Assembly (NCBI RefSeq): GCF_003612565.1
Contig: NZ_RAZG01000030.1
Span: 1 to 44,259, forward strand
Reading direction: 5' to 3'
Length of the DNA: 44,259 nt
Source of the DNA: Roseburia sp. 1XD42-69
GTDB taxonomy: Bacteria > Bacillota > Clostridia > Lachnospirales > Lachnospiraceae
Position 1 is the first letter of the stretch. Each line of letters begins with the position of its first letter. This document shows, in pieces, positions 1 through 9,999 of this stretch. Position numbers and translations under genes: made by a program. The notes beneath the pieces are model-generated. The model did not search any database. It had not been told where the DNA came from and worked only from the letters and a program-made list of their open reading frames with translations.

Positions 1-66
1 TCTCCTTTGCTCTTTCACTTGATAGTATAGGTTGTTCAACTTTTTCTGTCCACACTTATATACTAA

Positions 67-159
67 CACCATATTGACAAATACCCGACAGACACAAAGA
101 CCTATGCGATCATGAACACAAGACCGGAGGAAAGTGTAAAGCAGGAGGAAACAGAGTGA
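67..159 (+). pseudogene. 3' end of an unidentified upstream ICE gene
   Basis: An open frame runs from just after a TAA at 64-66 to the TGA at 157-159 and ends in KQEETE. It has no convincing start; the only ATG (112) has no ribosome site. Its stop overlaps the GTG start of the next gene (GTGA), the usual sign of translational coupling, so I read it as the real 3' end of the preceding ICE gene. Bases 1-66 do not continue the frame and hold nothing I recognise, so the gene may be interrupted or truncated there. No function is assigned. Confidence 0.35.
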
Positions 160-1064
160 GGATAGGGCTGATTGATGTGGACGGACACCGTTTCCCCAAC
201 CTCTGCCTGATGAAGCTGTCCGCTTACCATAAGGCAAGAGGGGATACGGTGGAATGGTACGACAGTGGGAAATGGTATGACCTTGTTTATATGAGCAGGG
301 TATTTACGGATACTTATTCCAAAGATTATGAAGGGAGCATAAAGGCTTACCATATCATAAAAGGCGGCACAGGGTACGGTCTTGACAATAAGCTGCCGGA
401 TATTGTGGAACATATGCACCCAGACTATGGGCTGTACCCGGAATTTGCGGGAACAGCCTACGGCTTTCTTTCCAGAGGATGCCCCCGTGGGTGCGGGTTC
501 TGCATTGTGGGAGAAAAGGAAGGAAGAAAGACAGAAGCGGTGGCTGACCTATCAGAATTTTGGGACGGGGAAAAAGAAATCAAGCTCTTGGACGCAAATA
601 TTTTAGCCTGCCTGGATTGGGAGCGGCTCTTAGGACAGCTTGCGGACAGCGGGGCAGATGTTGATTTTACGCAGGGGCTTGACGTGCGGCTGATTACACC
701 GGAAAAAGTGGCGGCATTAAATAAAATCAATACAAAAATGCTGCATTTTGCATGGGATAACCCGGAAGATGACCTGATACCGTATTTTAAGAAGTTTTCA
801 GAGCTGACAACGGTAAAGGACAAACGGAAAAAGCAGGTCTATGTCCTTACAAATTATGGAAGCACCCATGAACAGGACTTATACCGTATTTATACCCTGC
901 GTGATTTGGGGTACAGCCCGTATGTGATGGTGTATGAGAAGCCTTCTGCACCGGAGGAAACCCGGAAGATGCAGAGGTGGGTAAATAACAAGCGGCTGTT
1001 TTATTCCGTCAAAGATTTTAAGGATTATGCACCAGGCGGACACAAAAAGGAAGATATTGGATAA
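156..1064 (+). CDS. Radical SAM family protein of the ICE backbone
   Basis: The 302-residue protein carries a CxxxCxxC cluster (RGCPRGCGFC, near residues 109-116), which in the radical SAM family holds the 4Fe-4S cluster that cleaves S-adenosylmethionine. The N-terminus (RIGLIDVDGHRFPNL) resembles the cobalamin-binding-like front of B12-type radical SAM proteins, but a B12 role is not certain. The start is GTG 156, set by GGAGG at 144-148 and by overlap with the stop of the upstream frame. Tn1549-like ICEs of Clostridia regularly carry such a gene in this position. The substrate is unknown. It is the first complete gene of a tightly packed forward operon that runs on to the topoisomerase. Confidence 0.8.
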   Translation: MRIGLIDVDGHRFPNLCLMKLSAYHKARGDTVEWYDSGKWYDLVYMSRVFTDTYSKDYEGSIKAYHIIKGGTGYGLDNKLPDIVEHMHPDYGLYPEFAGTAYGFLSRGCPRGCGFCIVGEKEGRKTEAVADLSEFWDGEKEIKLLDANILACLDWERLLGQLADSGADVDFTQGLDVRLITPEKVAALNKINTKMLHFAWDNPEDDLIPYFKKFSELTTVKDKRKKQVYVLTNYGSTHEQDLYRIYTLRDLGYSPYVMVYEKPSAPEETRKMQRWVNNKRLFYSVKDFKDYAPGGHKKEDIG

Positions 1065-1094
1065 TAAATAATGGATAAATATGGAGGATTATTG

Positions 1095-1892
1095 ATGGCA
1101 GAAAAAAAGAAAAAGCGGGCGGCTGAGTTTGCAAAGGATAAAAATGCTTTTGCGGGCGGCAGTTCCACGAAACGGGGCAGCGATACCAAAAAGGCAAAGC
1201 AGAAACAGTCCGGCGTACATCAGCCGAGGGATGCAGATGTAACTTCTGGACATGATGTCAATCCTTCTGCTCAGCAGAAGGATTTGAAGTCAGAACAGTC
1301 AAAAACTTTTGGACACGATGCCAGTCCTTCTGCTGTGCAGAAGAATTTGAAATTAAGGAAGAAGCCGGACAGCGGCAGTTTTCAGGAGAATCAGAACAGT
1401 TTTCAGCGTGCTGAAAAGAAAACATCAGGACAGAAAACCATGTCCGGTCAAAAAGCAAAATCCGTTCAGAAAAGACGCAAGCCGGGGCAGTTCCAAAAGG
1501 AAAACAGTTTTACGGGAAATAAGGAAAAACCGGACAGTGATAATGCGGGAAGTAAAGCGCAGGACGGTTTTTCTAAGGAACAGAATACCTTTACGGAGGA
1601 TGTCGGAGAGGAACAGACCGGGGAAACAAAAGATTTCAGGGACGATTACCGCCGCAGGGACACTTACCACCAGAAGGACTTGGAGAGCCAGTTACAGATG
1701 GCAGAGGATGCGGAGAAAATGAAATTCATTGAGAAGAATAAGATTTCTCTGGACCGCCTGATCCTGCTGAATAAAGTCAGCGAGGAAGAAATTTTAAGCC
1801 TGCTCAGGAAAAAAGAGCAGGAGGAACAGCAGACACAGAATATAGAAAGGGAGGCAGCAAGCCATGAACAAAAAAACGAAGTTACGTTATAG
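1095..1892 (+). CDS. Charged, low-complexity ICE protein with TSGHDV repeats
   Basis: I do not recognise a family. The start is ATG 1095 (MAEKKKKRAAEF), with GGAGG at 1083-1087. The protein is very hydrophilic (Lys, Gln, Ser, Asn) and probably disordered over its first 170 residues. It has a helical C-terminus (DRLILLNKVSEEEILSLL) that loosely recalls the small DUF4315 proteins usually found beside DUF4366 genes. Residues 50-91 hold two 21-residue tandem repeats beginning TSGHDVNPSAQQKDLK and TFGHDASPSAVQKNLK. These are longer relatives of the TSGHDVQK palindromes in the giant ICE genes. Its 3' end overlaps the next gene by 29 bases, so the two are probably translated together. Confidence 0.65.
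   Translation: MAEKKKKRAAEFAKDKNAFAGGSSTKRGSDTKKAKQKQSGVHQPRDADVTSGHDVNPSAQQKDLKSEQSKTFGHDASPSAVQKNLKLRKKPDSGSFQENQNSFQRAEKKTSGQKTMSGQKAKSVQKRRKPGQFQKENSFTGNKEKPDSDNAGSKAQDGFSKEQNTFTEDVGEEQTGETKDFRDDYRRRDTYHQKDLESQLQMAEDAEKMKFIEKNKISLDRLILLNKVSEEEILSLLRKKEQEEQQTQNIEREAASHEQKNEVTL
1243..1343 (+). repeat. Two long-form TSGHDV repeat units
   Basis: Units at 1243-1280 and 1306-1343 are each 38 bases, spaced 63 bases start to start. Each begins CTTYTGGACAYGATG and ends CAGAAG, like the 23-base palindromes elsewhere, but has 15 extra bases (five codons, NPSAQ or SPSAV) between the two halves. The extra bases themselves contain CTTCTGC and close with GCAGAAG, making a second small inverted repeat. 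They are read in the same frame as all the short copies. Confidence 0.75.
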
Positions 1893-3537
1893 GGCGGTGT
1901 TATCGCTCATTTTATCCGCAGTATTATTCTGTATGCCTGCAATGGCGTTTTCCATGAACGGGAACAACGCCATTGACGTTAGGGCAGAGGACAGCGGGGA
2001 AAGTAGCACAGAGGAAGAAACAGAGAGCAGTACGGAGGAAATCACTACAGAGGAAAGCAGTACAGAGCAGGAAACAGAGGGCAGTACAGGGGAAACTACA
2101 GAGGAGCAGACAGAAAGCGGCACAGAGAGCGATACGGAGGACGGAACCGTATCAGGAAATGATGTGCCGGAGCCGGTGTGTACCTGTGAGAAAAAGTGCA
2201 GCGCATATGACTGTGACAAGGATTGTGAAGTGTGCGCCGCTGATTACAGGAATTGCGAGTATAAGACACCAAATGTGGTGATCCATATCAACAGTCCGGG
2301 CGGGTGGTACAACGAAAAAGCAGCCGTGACATTTTCCGTATCCGATACAGCGCATACAGGCAATTTTGAAGCGGTACAGATACAGGCAAAAGTCGGGCAG
2401 AACGGGAGCTGGACGGACGTGACGGAAGATAAAAAACTGGAAATCTCCGAAAACTGTACAGTTTATGTGCAGGTCACAGACCAGAAAGGCAATACATATG
2501 AAAGAAGCAGGGCTGTCCGTTGTTTTGACACCACGAAGCCCACGCTCAATGCGGCTGTCAGTGACGGGCTGTTAAGCGTCCAGGTGCATGACACGGATTC
2601 CGGTGCAAAGGCGGTCTATGTGAACGGGTATGAGTTTACGGAGCTGACAAACGGCACACTGAATATCCGCTTACAGCAGTTTGACGCAGGGTATGAATAT
2701 TTTACCATTTCCGCAATGGACAATGCCGGGAATATGTCGGAGGTATATAAGACCAAAAACCCATATTACAAAGACCCTGCGGATGAGAGTGACGAGAACC
2801 CGGCAGAGCAGCTCCCGGTCAATGCCGAAGCCACCAAGCCGGGGAACGCCACAGCCACTGTCACGGAGCATACCAAGACAGACGGTGACGGGAATACTGT
2901 TTCACAGACACCGGAGGAACAGAAGAAACAGGAATTTGCCAAAGCGGATGCCGCAGAAAAGGCAGAAAGTGGAAATACGGAGAAAGAGCAGTCAGAGCAG
3001 GGAAAGGAATTTTATACAATCCAGACCGCATCGGACAAGGTTTTCTACCTGATCATTGACCGTGACGGGGAGGAGGAAATGGTGTATTTCCTTACGGAGA
3101 TTACGGAAAATGACCTGTTAAATGCAACTTCCGACAACAGCGAAACCCTGCCGAAAAATTCTGCTGCATTAGAATCTGCAATCCCGACAGAAGATAGCGC
3201 CCTGCCGAACAATAACGGGGAAAAGCCGGAAGATACAGAGCAGACGGAGGAAGATACCGAAGAAACGGAGAATACGGAAGATACAGAAAGCACAGAGGAA
3301 ACCGAACCGGAAGAAAAAGCGGAGGAGCCGAACCCGGTCATTTCCTATATCCTCATGGGCGCACTTGCAATAGCCTTTATCGGCGGCGCTTATTATTTCA
3401 AAGTAGTCCGCAAGAAAAAAGAGGATTTCATTGAGGACGAAGATGAGGACGAGGAAGATGAGGAGGAATTAGAGAACGAAGATGACGAACCGGAGGACGG
3501 TTCCAAAGATGATTTTTTTGAGGATGAGGAGGAGTAG
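1864..3537 (+). CDS. DUF4366-type (CD1107 family) membrane-anchored surface protein
   Basis: The 557-residue protein has an N-terminal signal or membrane segment (about residues 10-30, LSLILSAVLFCMPAMAFS) and an acidic Ser/Thr/Glu-rich stretch (40-100). A Cys-rich patch (CTCEKKCSAYDCDKDCEVC, about 107-125) and two Ig-like modules (138-300) follow. Next is a segment typical of DUF4366 (YTIQTASDKVFYLIIDRDG, near residue 382), a second acidic linker, a membrane helix (about 495-513), and a very acidic cytoplasmic tail of Asp/Glu. The layout is that of an exported protein held in the membrane with its bulk outside. DUF4366 genes are standard in Tn1549-like ICEs next to the transfer genes. A contact or mating-surface role is inference. 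Confidence 0.8.
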   Translation: MNKKTKLRYRAVLSLILSAVLFCMPAMAFSMNGNNAIDVRAEDSGESSTEEETESSTEEITTEESSTEQETEGSTGETTEEQTESGTESDTEDGTVSGNDVPEPVCTCEKKCSAYDCDKDCEVCAADYRNCEYKTPNVVIHINSPGGWYNEKAAVTFSVSDTAHTGNFEAVQIQAKVGQNGSWTDVTEDKKLEISENCTVYVQVTDQKGNTYERSRAVRCFDTTKPTLNAAVSDGLLSVQVHDTDSGAKAVYVNGYEFTELTNGTLNIRLQQFDAGYEYFTISAMDNAGNMSEVYKTKNPYYKDPADESDENPAEQLPVNAEATKPGNATATVTEHTKTDGDGNTVSQTPEEQKKQEFAKADAAEKAESGNTEKEQSEQGKEFYTIQTASDKVFYLIIDRDGEEEMVYFLTEITENDLLNATSDNSETLPKNSAALESAIPTEDSALPNNNGEKPEDTEQTEEDTEETENTEDTESTEETEPEEKAEEPNPVISYILMGALAIAFIGGAYYFKVVRKKKEDFIEDEDEDEEDEEELENEDDEPEDGSKDDFFEDEEE

Positions 3538-3545
3538 CTGGCAGC

Positions 3546-4107
3546 ATGGGAGAAAAGAAATATTCTGTTATTCTGGCGGACCCTCCCTGGCATTACAGGG
3601 TGTATTCTAAAAAGGGTATGGGAAGAAGTGCAGAGAGCCATTATCCCACTATGGACATAGAAGATATAAAGGCGCTTCCGGTTGCTGACATTGCAGACAA
3701 GGACTGTGCCTTATTTTTATGGGTAACATTCCCCTGCCTTTTGGAAGGACTGGAAGTGATAAAGGCATGGGGATTTACCTATAAGACAGTAGCGTTTGTA
3801 TGGGTAAAGCAGAATAAAAAGAGTGACTCGCTCTTTTGGGGCATGGGATACTGGACACGCAGCAATGCAGAGCTTTGTATCTTAGCAACAAAAGGCACAC
3901 CAAAGCGTGTTAATGCAGGGGTGCATCAGGTAGTTGTGTCACATATTGAAGAACACAGCAGAAAACCAATAGAGGTGCATCACAGGATCAGCCAGCTTAT
4001 GGGAGATGTGCCAAAGATAGAACTGTTTGCCCGGAGAAAAACAGACGGGTTTGATGTATGGGGAAACGAAGTAGAATGTGATATTGAACTGACAGGAGGT
4101 AAAAAAA

Positions 4108-4127
<20 letters not shown>
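3546..4127 (+). CDS. MT-A70 family N6-adenine DNA methyltransferase
   Basis: The 193-residue protein begins with the MT-A70 catalytic motif DPPW (ILADPPWHY, residues 10-18). Conserved blocks follow: LFLWVT, GFTYKTVAFVWVK, NAELCILATKG and a closing KIELFARR. The length fits compact MT-A70 enzymes of mobile elements. These transfer a methyl group from S-adenosylmethionine to N6 of adenine; the target site cannot be read from sequence. It starts 9 bases after the DUF4366 stop and overlaps the topoisomerase start by 20 bases. It may mark ICE DNA for regulation or protect it against host restriction; that is inference. Confidence 0.85.
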
Positions 4128-7414
<3,287 letters not shown>

Positions 7415-7439
7415 CAGAGAAAAGGAACTTCCCCAAAGA

Positions 7440-7474
7440 AAAGGCTATGACATTAACGGTTATAGTCTTTTTTC
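7440..7474 (+). terminator. Rho-independent terminator after the recombinase
   Basis: The stem AAAGGCTAT (7440-7448) pairs with ATAGTCTTT (7462-7470), with one G-U pair, and a T run follows. It would separate recombinase transcription from the next operon. Confidence 0.6.
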
Positions 7475-7552
7475 GTGCGGTAATTACCGTATGAAATGAA
7501 CCCCTATTCTCCCAAGCGGAGAAATATCCGTCAATGATATTCCGCAATCCAA

Positions 7553-7574
7553 TCTCCCGACAATTAGCGGGAGA
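7553..7574. repeat. Perfect hairpin upstream of the TTRAP-like gene
   Basis: TCTCCCG (7553-7559) and CGGGAGA (7568-7574) form a 7-bp stem with an 8-base loop. It lies in the 228-base gap before the next gene, which also holds repeats of CAATCAAT near 7598-7620. Its role is unknown; it could be part of a leader or a recombinase-proximal site. Confidence 0.45.
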
Positions 7575-7642
7575 AAATCATTTATCAGCACCGAAACCAA
7601 TCAATCATATCAATCAATCCATATCACAGGAGGGCAAAGACC

Positions 7643-8251
7643 ATGAATAAAAAGCAGGAACAGCAGATTTTGGGCTATTACAGCACCACCGACAAATATA
7701 TCCGCAGCAGGACACACTCAAATGCGCATCAGACTGTATTTACCAAAAAAAACGACAAATACCAGTGGCTTGTGTTGGAACAGAAAAGCCAGTGCGAAGT
7801 AGAGGTAAGGCAGACCGACAGTCATGGAACAATCACAGCGAGGGATAATTACGAACTGACAAGGAATATCCCTAAGTGCGTGGGCGTGGAGCGTTTATGT
7901 GAGGGTGCAAATTTTCAGATACCTTTCAACGCTGATGAAATCAATTTAATCTATCAGTTTGGGGAACAGAGCAAATCGGAAACGTGCGCCAGTTTATCCG
8001 CTATTCTTCCGCAGGTAAAAGACAGTAACACAAAGCAGACAGTAAGCGATACATTAAAGAAATTAAATGCTTTGTCAGAGGAAACGTGTGCGGAACTGAC
8101 CGCCACCACCAAAAGACGGAAACTGACCGAGCGTGACCATTCCATAATGGCAAGGTTAGCCAGAGCAAAGGAACAGGCAAAACAGCCGACAGTTGCCGAG
8201 GGAAAACAGCACAGAACCCACAGCAAAGGAAAGGGGGATATGGCATTATGA
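7643..8251 (+). CDS. Element protein with a TTRAP-like domain
   Basis: The 202-residue protein has a C-terminal half containing FNADEINLIYQFGEQSKSE and an even run of helices. This matches the start of the transposon-transfer assisting (TTRAP) proteins encoded elsewhere in this window (FTVEEVNLICVFAGESRSE). The first 90 residues are a separate domain rich in polar residues (YQWLVLEQKSQCEVEVRQ) that I do not recognise. The tail is basic. The start, ATG 7643, follows AGGAGGG. Its last codons overlap the next gene's ATG (ATGA), so the two are coupled. A role in transfer is known only from the family name. Confidence 0.6.
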   Translation: MNKKQEQQILGYYSTTDKYIRSRTHSNAHQTVFTKKNDKYQWLVLEQKSQCEVEVRQTDSHGTITARDNYELTRNIPKCVGVERLCEGANFQIPFNADEINLIYQFGEQSKSETCASLSAILPQVKDSNTKQTVSDTLKKLNALSEETCAELTATTKRRKLTERDHSIMARLARAKEQAKQPTVAEGKQHRTHSKGKGDMAL

Positions 8252-8523
8252 AACTTTCACGATACGAACAGGAAACGGTTGTCAATTACAATGCAGGAGA
8301 ACAGACCGCCACCCTCTATACAAGGGATAAAGCGGTTATGAGAAAACTTGACACGCTTACTGCCGACTTCCCCGACACATACAAGCTGACAGGGCAGGAC
8401 GAGGTATCTAAGACCTATTCATTTCCAAAATCATATGTCAGCTACCGCAAGCCGAGAAAATTGAGCATGGAACAAAGGAAACAGGCACAGGAACAAATGA
8501 ATAAAATAAATATGAATAACTGA
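8248..8523 (+). CDS. Conserved small mobile-element protein, function unknown
   Basis: The 91-residue protein starts MKLSRYEQETVVNYNAGEQT. Similar small proteins occur beside mobilization genes in Clostridia, but I know no function. It is translationally coupled to the gene before it by ATGA overlap. Its C-terminus is basic and Gln-rich (RKLSMEQRKQAQEQMNK) and could bind nucleic acid; that is a guess. Confidence 0.6.
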   Translation: MKLSRYEQETVVNYNAGEQTATLYTRDKAVMRKLDTLTADFPDTYKLTGQDEVSKTYSFPKSYVSYRKPRKLSMEQRKQAQEQMNKINMNN

Positions 8524-8563
8524 ATGATGATTTCATGAAAAATCTTTAATCGTTTCCTTTCTG

Positions 8564-8611
8564 TTGACTTTCATGCGCATGTTAGTGTATGATATATATG
8601 CGCATGAAAGT
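8564..8611 (+). promoter_or_regulatory. Promoter with flanking 14-bp inverted repeat operator
   Basis: TTGACT (8564-8569) and TATGAT (8588-8593) are separated by 18 bases. A perfect 14-bp inverted repeat, ACTTTCATGCGCAT (8567-8580) and ATGCGCATGAAAGT (8598-8611), overlaps the -35 box and sits just past the -10. Each arm contains the palindrome ATGCGCAT. This is the layout expected for autorepression by the ribbon-helix-helix protein encoded immediately downstream. Confidence 0.7.
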
Positions 8612-8622
8612 GAGGTGATAAA

Positions 8623-8805
8623 GTGGCGCAAAAGAAAATGGGACGTCCACCTAATGGCGATAAGCCCATGAAAGACAGGATATTTGTCTTAGTCGATGAT
8701 GACACAAAGGAAAAACTGGAACAGTGCAAAAAAGCACTGGAAACCACAACGTCTGATGTTGTCCGTCGTGGTATCGACAAGGTGTATGACGAACTGGAAA
8801 AATAA
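8623..8805 (+). CDS. Ribbon-helix-helix (CopG-like) DNA-binding protein
   Basis: The 60-residue protein (GTG start 8623, GAGGTG ribosome site at 8612-8617) has the short basic N-terminus KKMGRPPNGDKPMKDR. The beta strand RIFVLVDDDT and two helices that end DVVRRGIDKVYDEL then complete a typical RHH fold. Its promoter carries a perfect inverted repeat, so it very likely represses its own transcription and perhaps the mobilization operon behind it. The same MGRP-starting architecture is seen in the ICE protein at 42030, also behind a promoter with inverted repeats. Confidence 0.75.
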   Translation: MAQKKMGRPPNGDKPMKDRIFVLVDDDTKEKLEQCKKALETTTSDVVRRGIDKVYDELEK

Positions 8806-8947
8806 CGGAGGCGGCGAACCCCTGTAAAGAATTGCGCCACCTCACACTGCGCCCACCTGCAAGGCAGACCGCGTAAATATTATACACTACACGTTTTTGT
8901 CTTGCAAGTGGCGCATGGAGTAAAACAGAAAGGAAACAGATAAAAGT

Positions 8948-9241
8948 ATGGGAAAAATTTTAGACGCATTTTTAGATGACCAGCTTCATGTAAACGCTGT
9001 AACCGCAAAAAGAACAAGACACCACCAGTATCTATGTGAACAGATTGAAATACTCCATAACAAACTTGCAGAAAATCTGAATGACGAGGATAAGGCACTG
9101 CTACAAAAATTTGCGGACACATACTTTGATGAAAGCTGTTGCGATGCGCATAGCTACTTTGTCAGAGGGTATCGGTTGGGTGTCCTTATGACTATGGGGG
9201 TATTTGAGGGGCAGGACAGTTTCTTAGGAAATGATGAATAA
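8948..9241 (+). CDS. DUF6809 family protein
   Basis: The 97-residue helical protein starts MGKILDAFLDDQLHVNAV and ends with the motif GYRLGVLM. The same start and end occur in the protein at 30232-30513 on the other strand, so the mobilizable element and the ICE cargo both carry this family. I place it in DUF6809 from memory of the domain. Function is unknown. The 142-base gap before it holds an inverted repeat (TGCGCCAC near 8842 against GTGGCGCA near 8909). Confidence 0.65.
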   Translation: MGKILDAFLDDQLHVNAVTAKRTRHHQYLCEQIEILHNKLAENLNDEDKALLQKFADTYFDESCCDAHSYFVRGYRLGVLMTMGVFEGQDSFLGNDE

Positions 9242-9351
9242 AATAAACTGAATATCGGTGCTTATGGTGGCGGTTTATCCTAACGGAAAATCAGCCACCT
9301 TTTTATTTTCAGAAATTACCAACACAGCATAGAAAGAATGAGGTATCAGAA

Positions 9352-9693
9352 ATGATTGAAAGCAAAAACGACACAAGCAAAAACTTAGAAAAGGCATTGC
9401 AGGCATTGAAACAGGCGCAACAGCGTGTAGCCAACGAAAAGAAAAAGCAGAACGAGAAGAAACGCAAAGCAGAGAACCACCACAAGTACATCATGGGCGG
9501 TATTATCGTGAAGTATTTCCCCGACTGTTACAGCTATGACGAGGGCGAATTAAACCGTATCTTATCGGTTGCCTTGCAGACAAGGGAGTGTCAGCAGATT
9601 ATATCTAAAATCAAGTCAGAGAACCGAGAAACCACTCCCCCACAATCCACTATTGCTAATGCCGAGAACGAAAGCGAGGGCGATACAGAATGA
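9352..9693 (+). CDS. DUF3847 family protein upstream of the relaxase
   Basis: The 113-residue protein has a long basic coiled coil (about residues 10-45, many Lys, Gln and Glu) followed by a compact region (HHKYIMGGIIVKYFPD) typical of DUF3847. Such genes usually sit just before MobA/MobL relaxase genes in Clostridia mobilizable elements, as here. This position, directly before the hairpin array and relaxase, suggests an accessory relaxosome role; the exact role is inference. Confidence 0.7.
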   Translation: MIESKNDTSKNLEKALQALKQAQQRVANEKKKQNEKKRKAENHHKYIMGGIIVKYFPDCYSYDEGELNRILSVALQTRECQQIISKIKSENRETTPPQSTIANAENESEGDTE

Positions 9694-9730
9694 CAAAAGC
9701 GGGGACACTGGAAAGCCGAGGTAACGTATT

Positions 9731-9937
9731 CACCCAACTTGTTGGGTGCGCACAGATATACCACCAGAGGTGGTATGTGCGCTCTCCGAGGGGCAAGTTT
9801 CACTTGCATGGACTCCTGCGGAGGGCATTGTCTGTCTTGCGACAGCCAAAAGGGGAAACGACAATTCCCCTTCGCAGGCTGCGCCTGCTACCCTTTAGTG
9901 AACTTTGCGTTCAGACAAAAGCCAAAGTGCGGCTTTT
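9731..9937. other. Array of perfect stem-loops, probable oriT region of the mobilizable element
   Basis: Nine perfect inverted repeats lie almost end to end: 9731-9748 (CACCCAAC/GTTGGGTG), 9748-9782 (GCGCACA..TACCACC/GGTGGTA..TGTGCGC), 9793-9807 (GCAAGT/ACTTGC), 9813-9823 (CTCC/GGAG), 9832-9845 (CTGTC/GACAG), 9850-9872 (AAGGGGAA/TTCCCCTT), 9874-9888 (GCAGGC/GCCTGC), 9899-9913 (TGAAC/GTTCA) and 9917-9937 (AAAAGCC/GGCTTTT). The stretch is non-coding between DUF3847 and the relaxase. Relaxases nick next to hairpins, so this is the natural place for oriT. Why so many hairpins are present is not explained by nicking alone. Confidence 0.65.
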
Positions 9938-9999
9938 ATCTGCCCACAAAGTCTATGGGTGCGTCCCACTACCCTATCGGCGGAATGTAGGTGCTTTGT

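Noticed and set aside
61-70. TACTAAC resembling an intron branch site, suggesting a group II intron end
   Set aside because: No domain V-type hairpin is seen in the first 66 bases; the match is chance.
2671-3341. Several Ser/Val-rich minus-strand frames opposite the surface protein
   Set aside because: They are complements of Glu/Thr-rich repeats; no ribosome sites or families.
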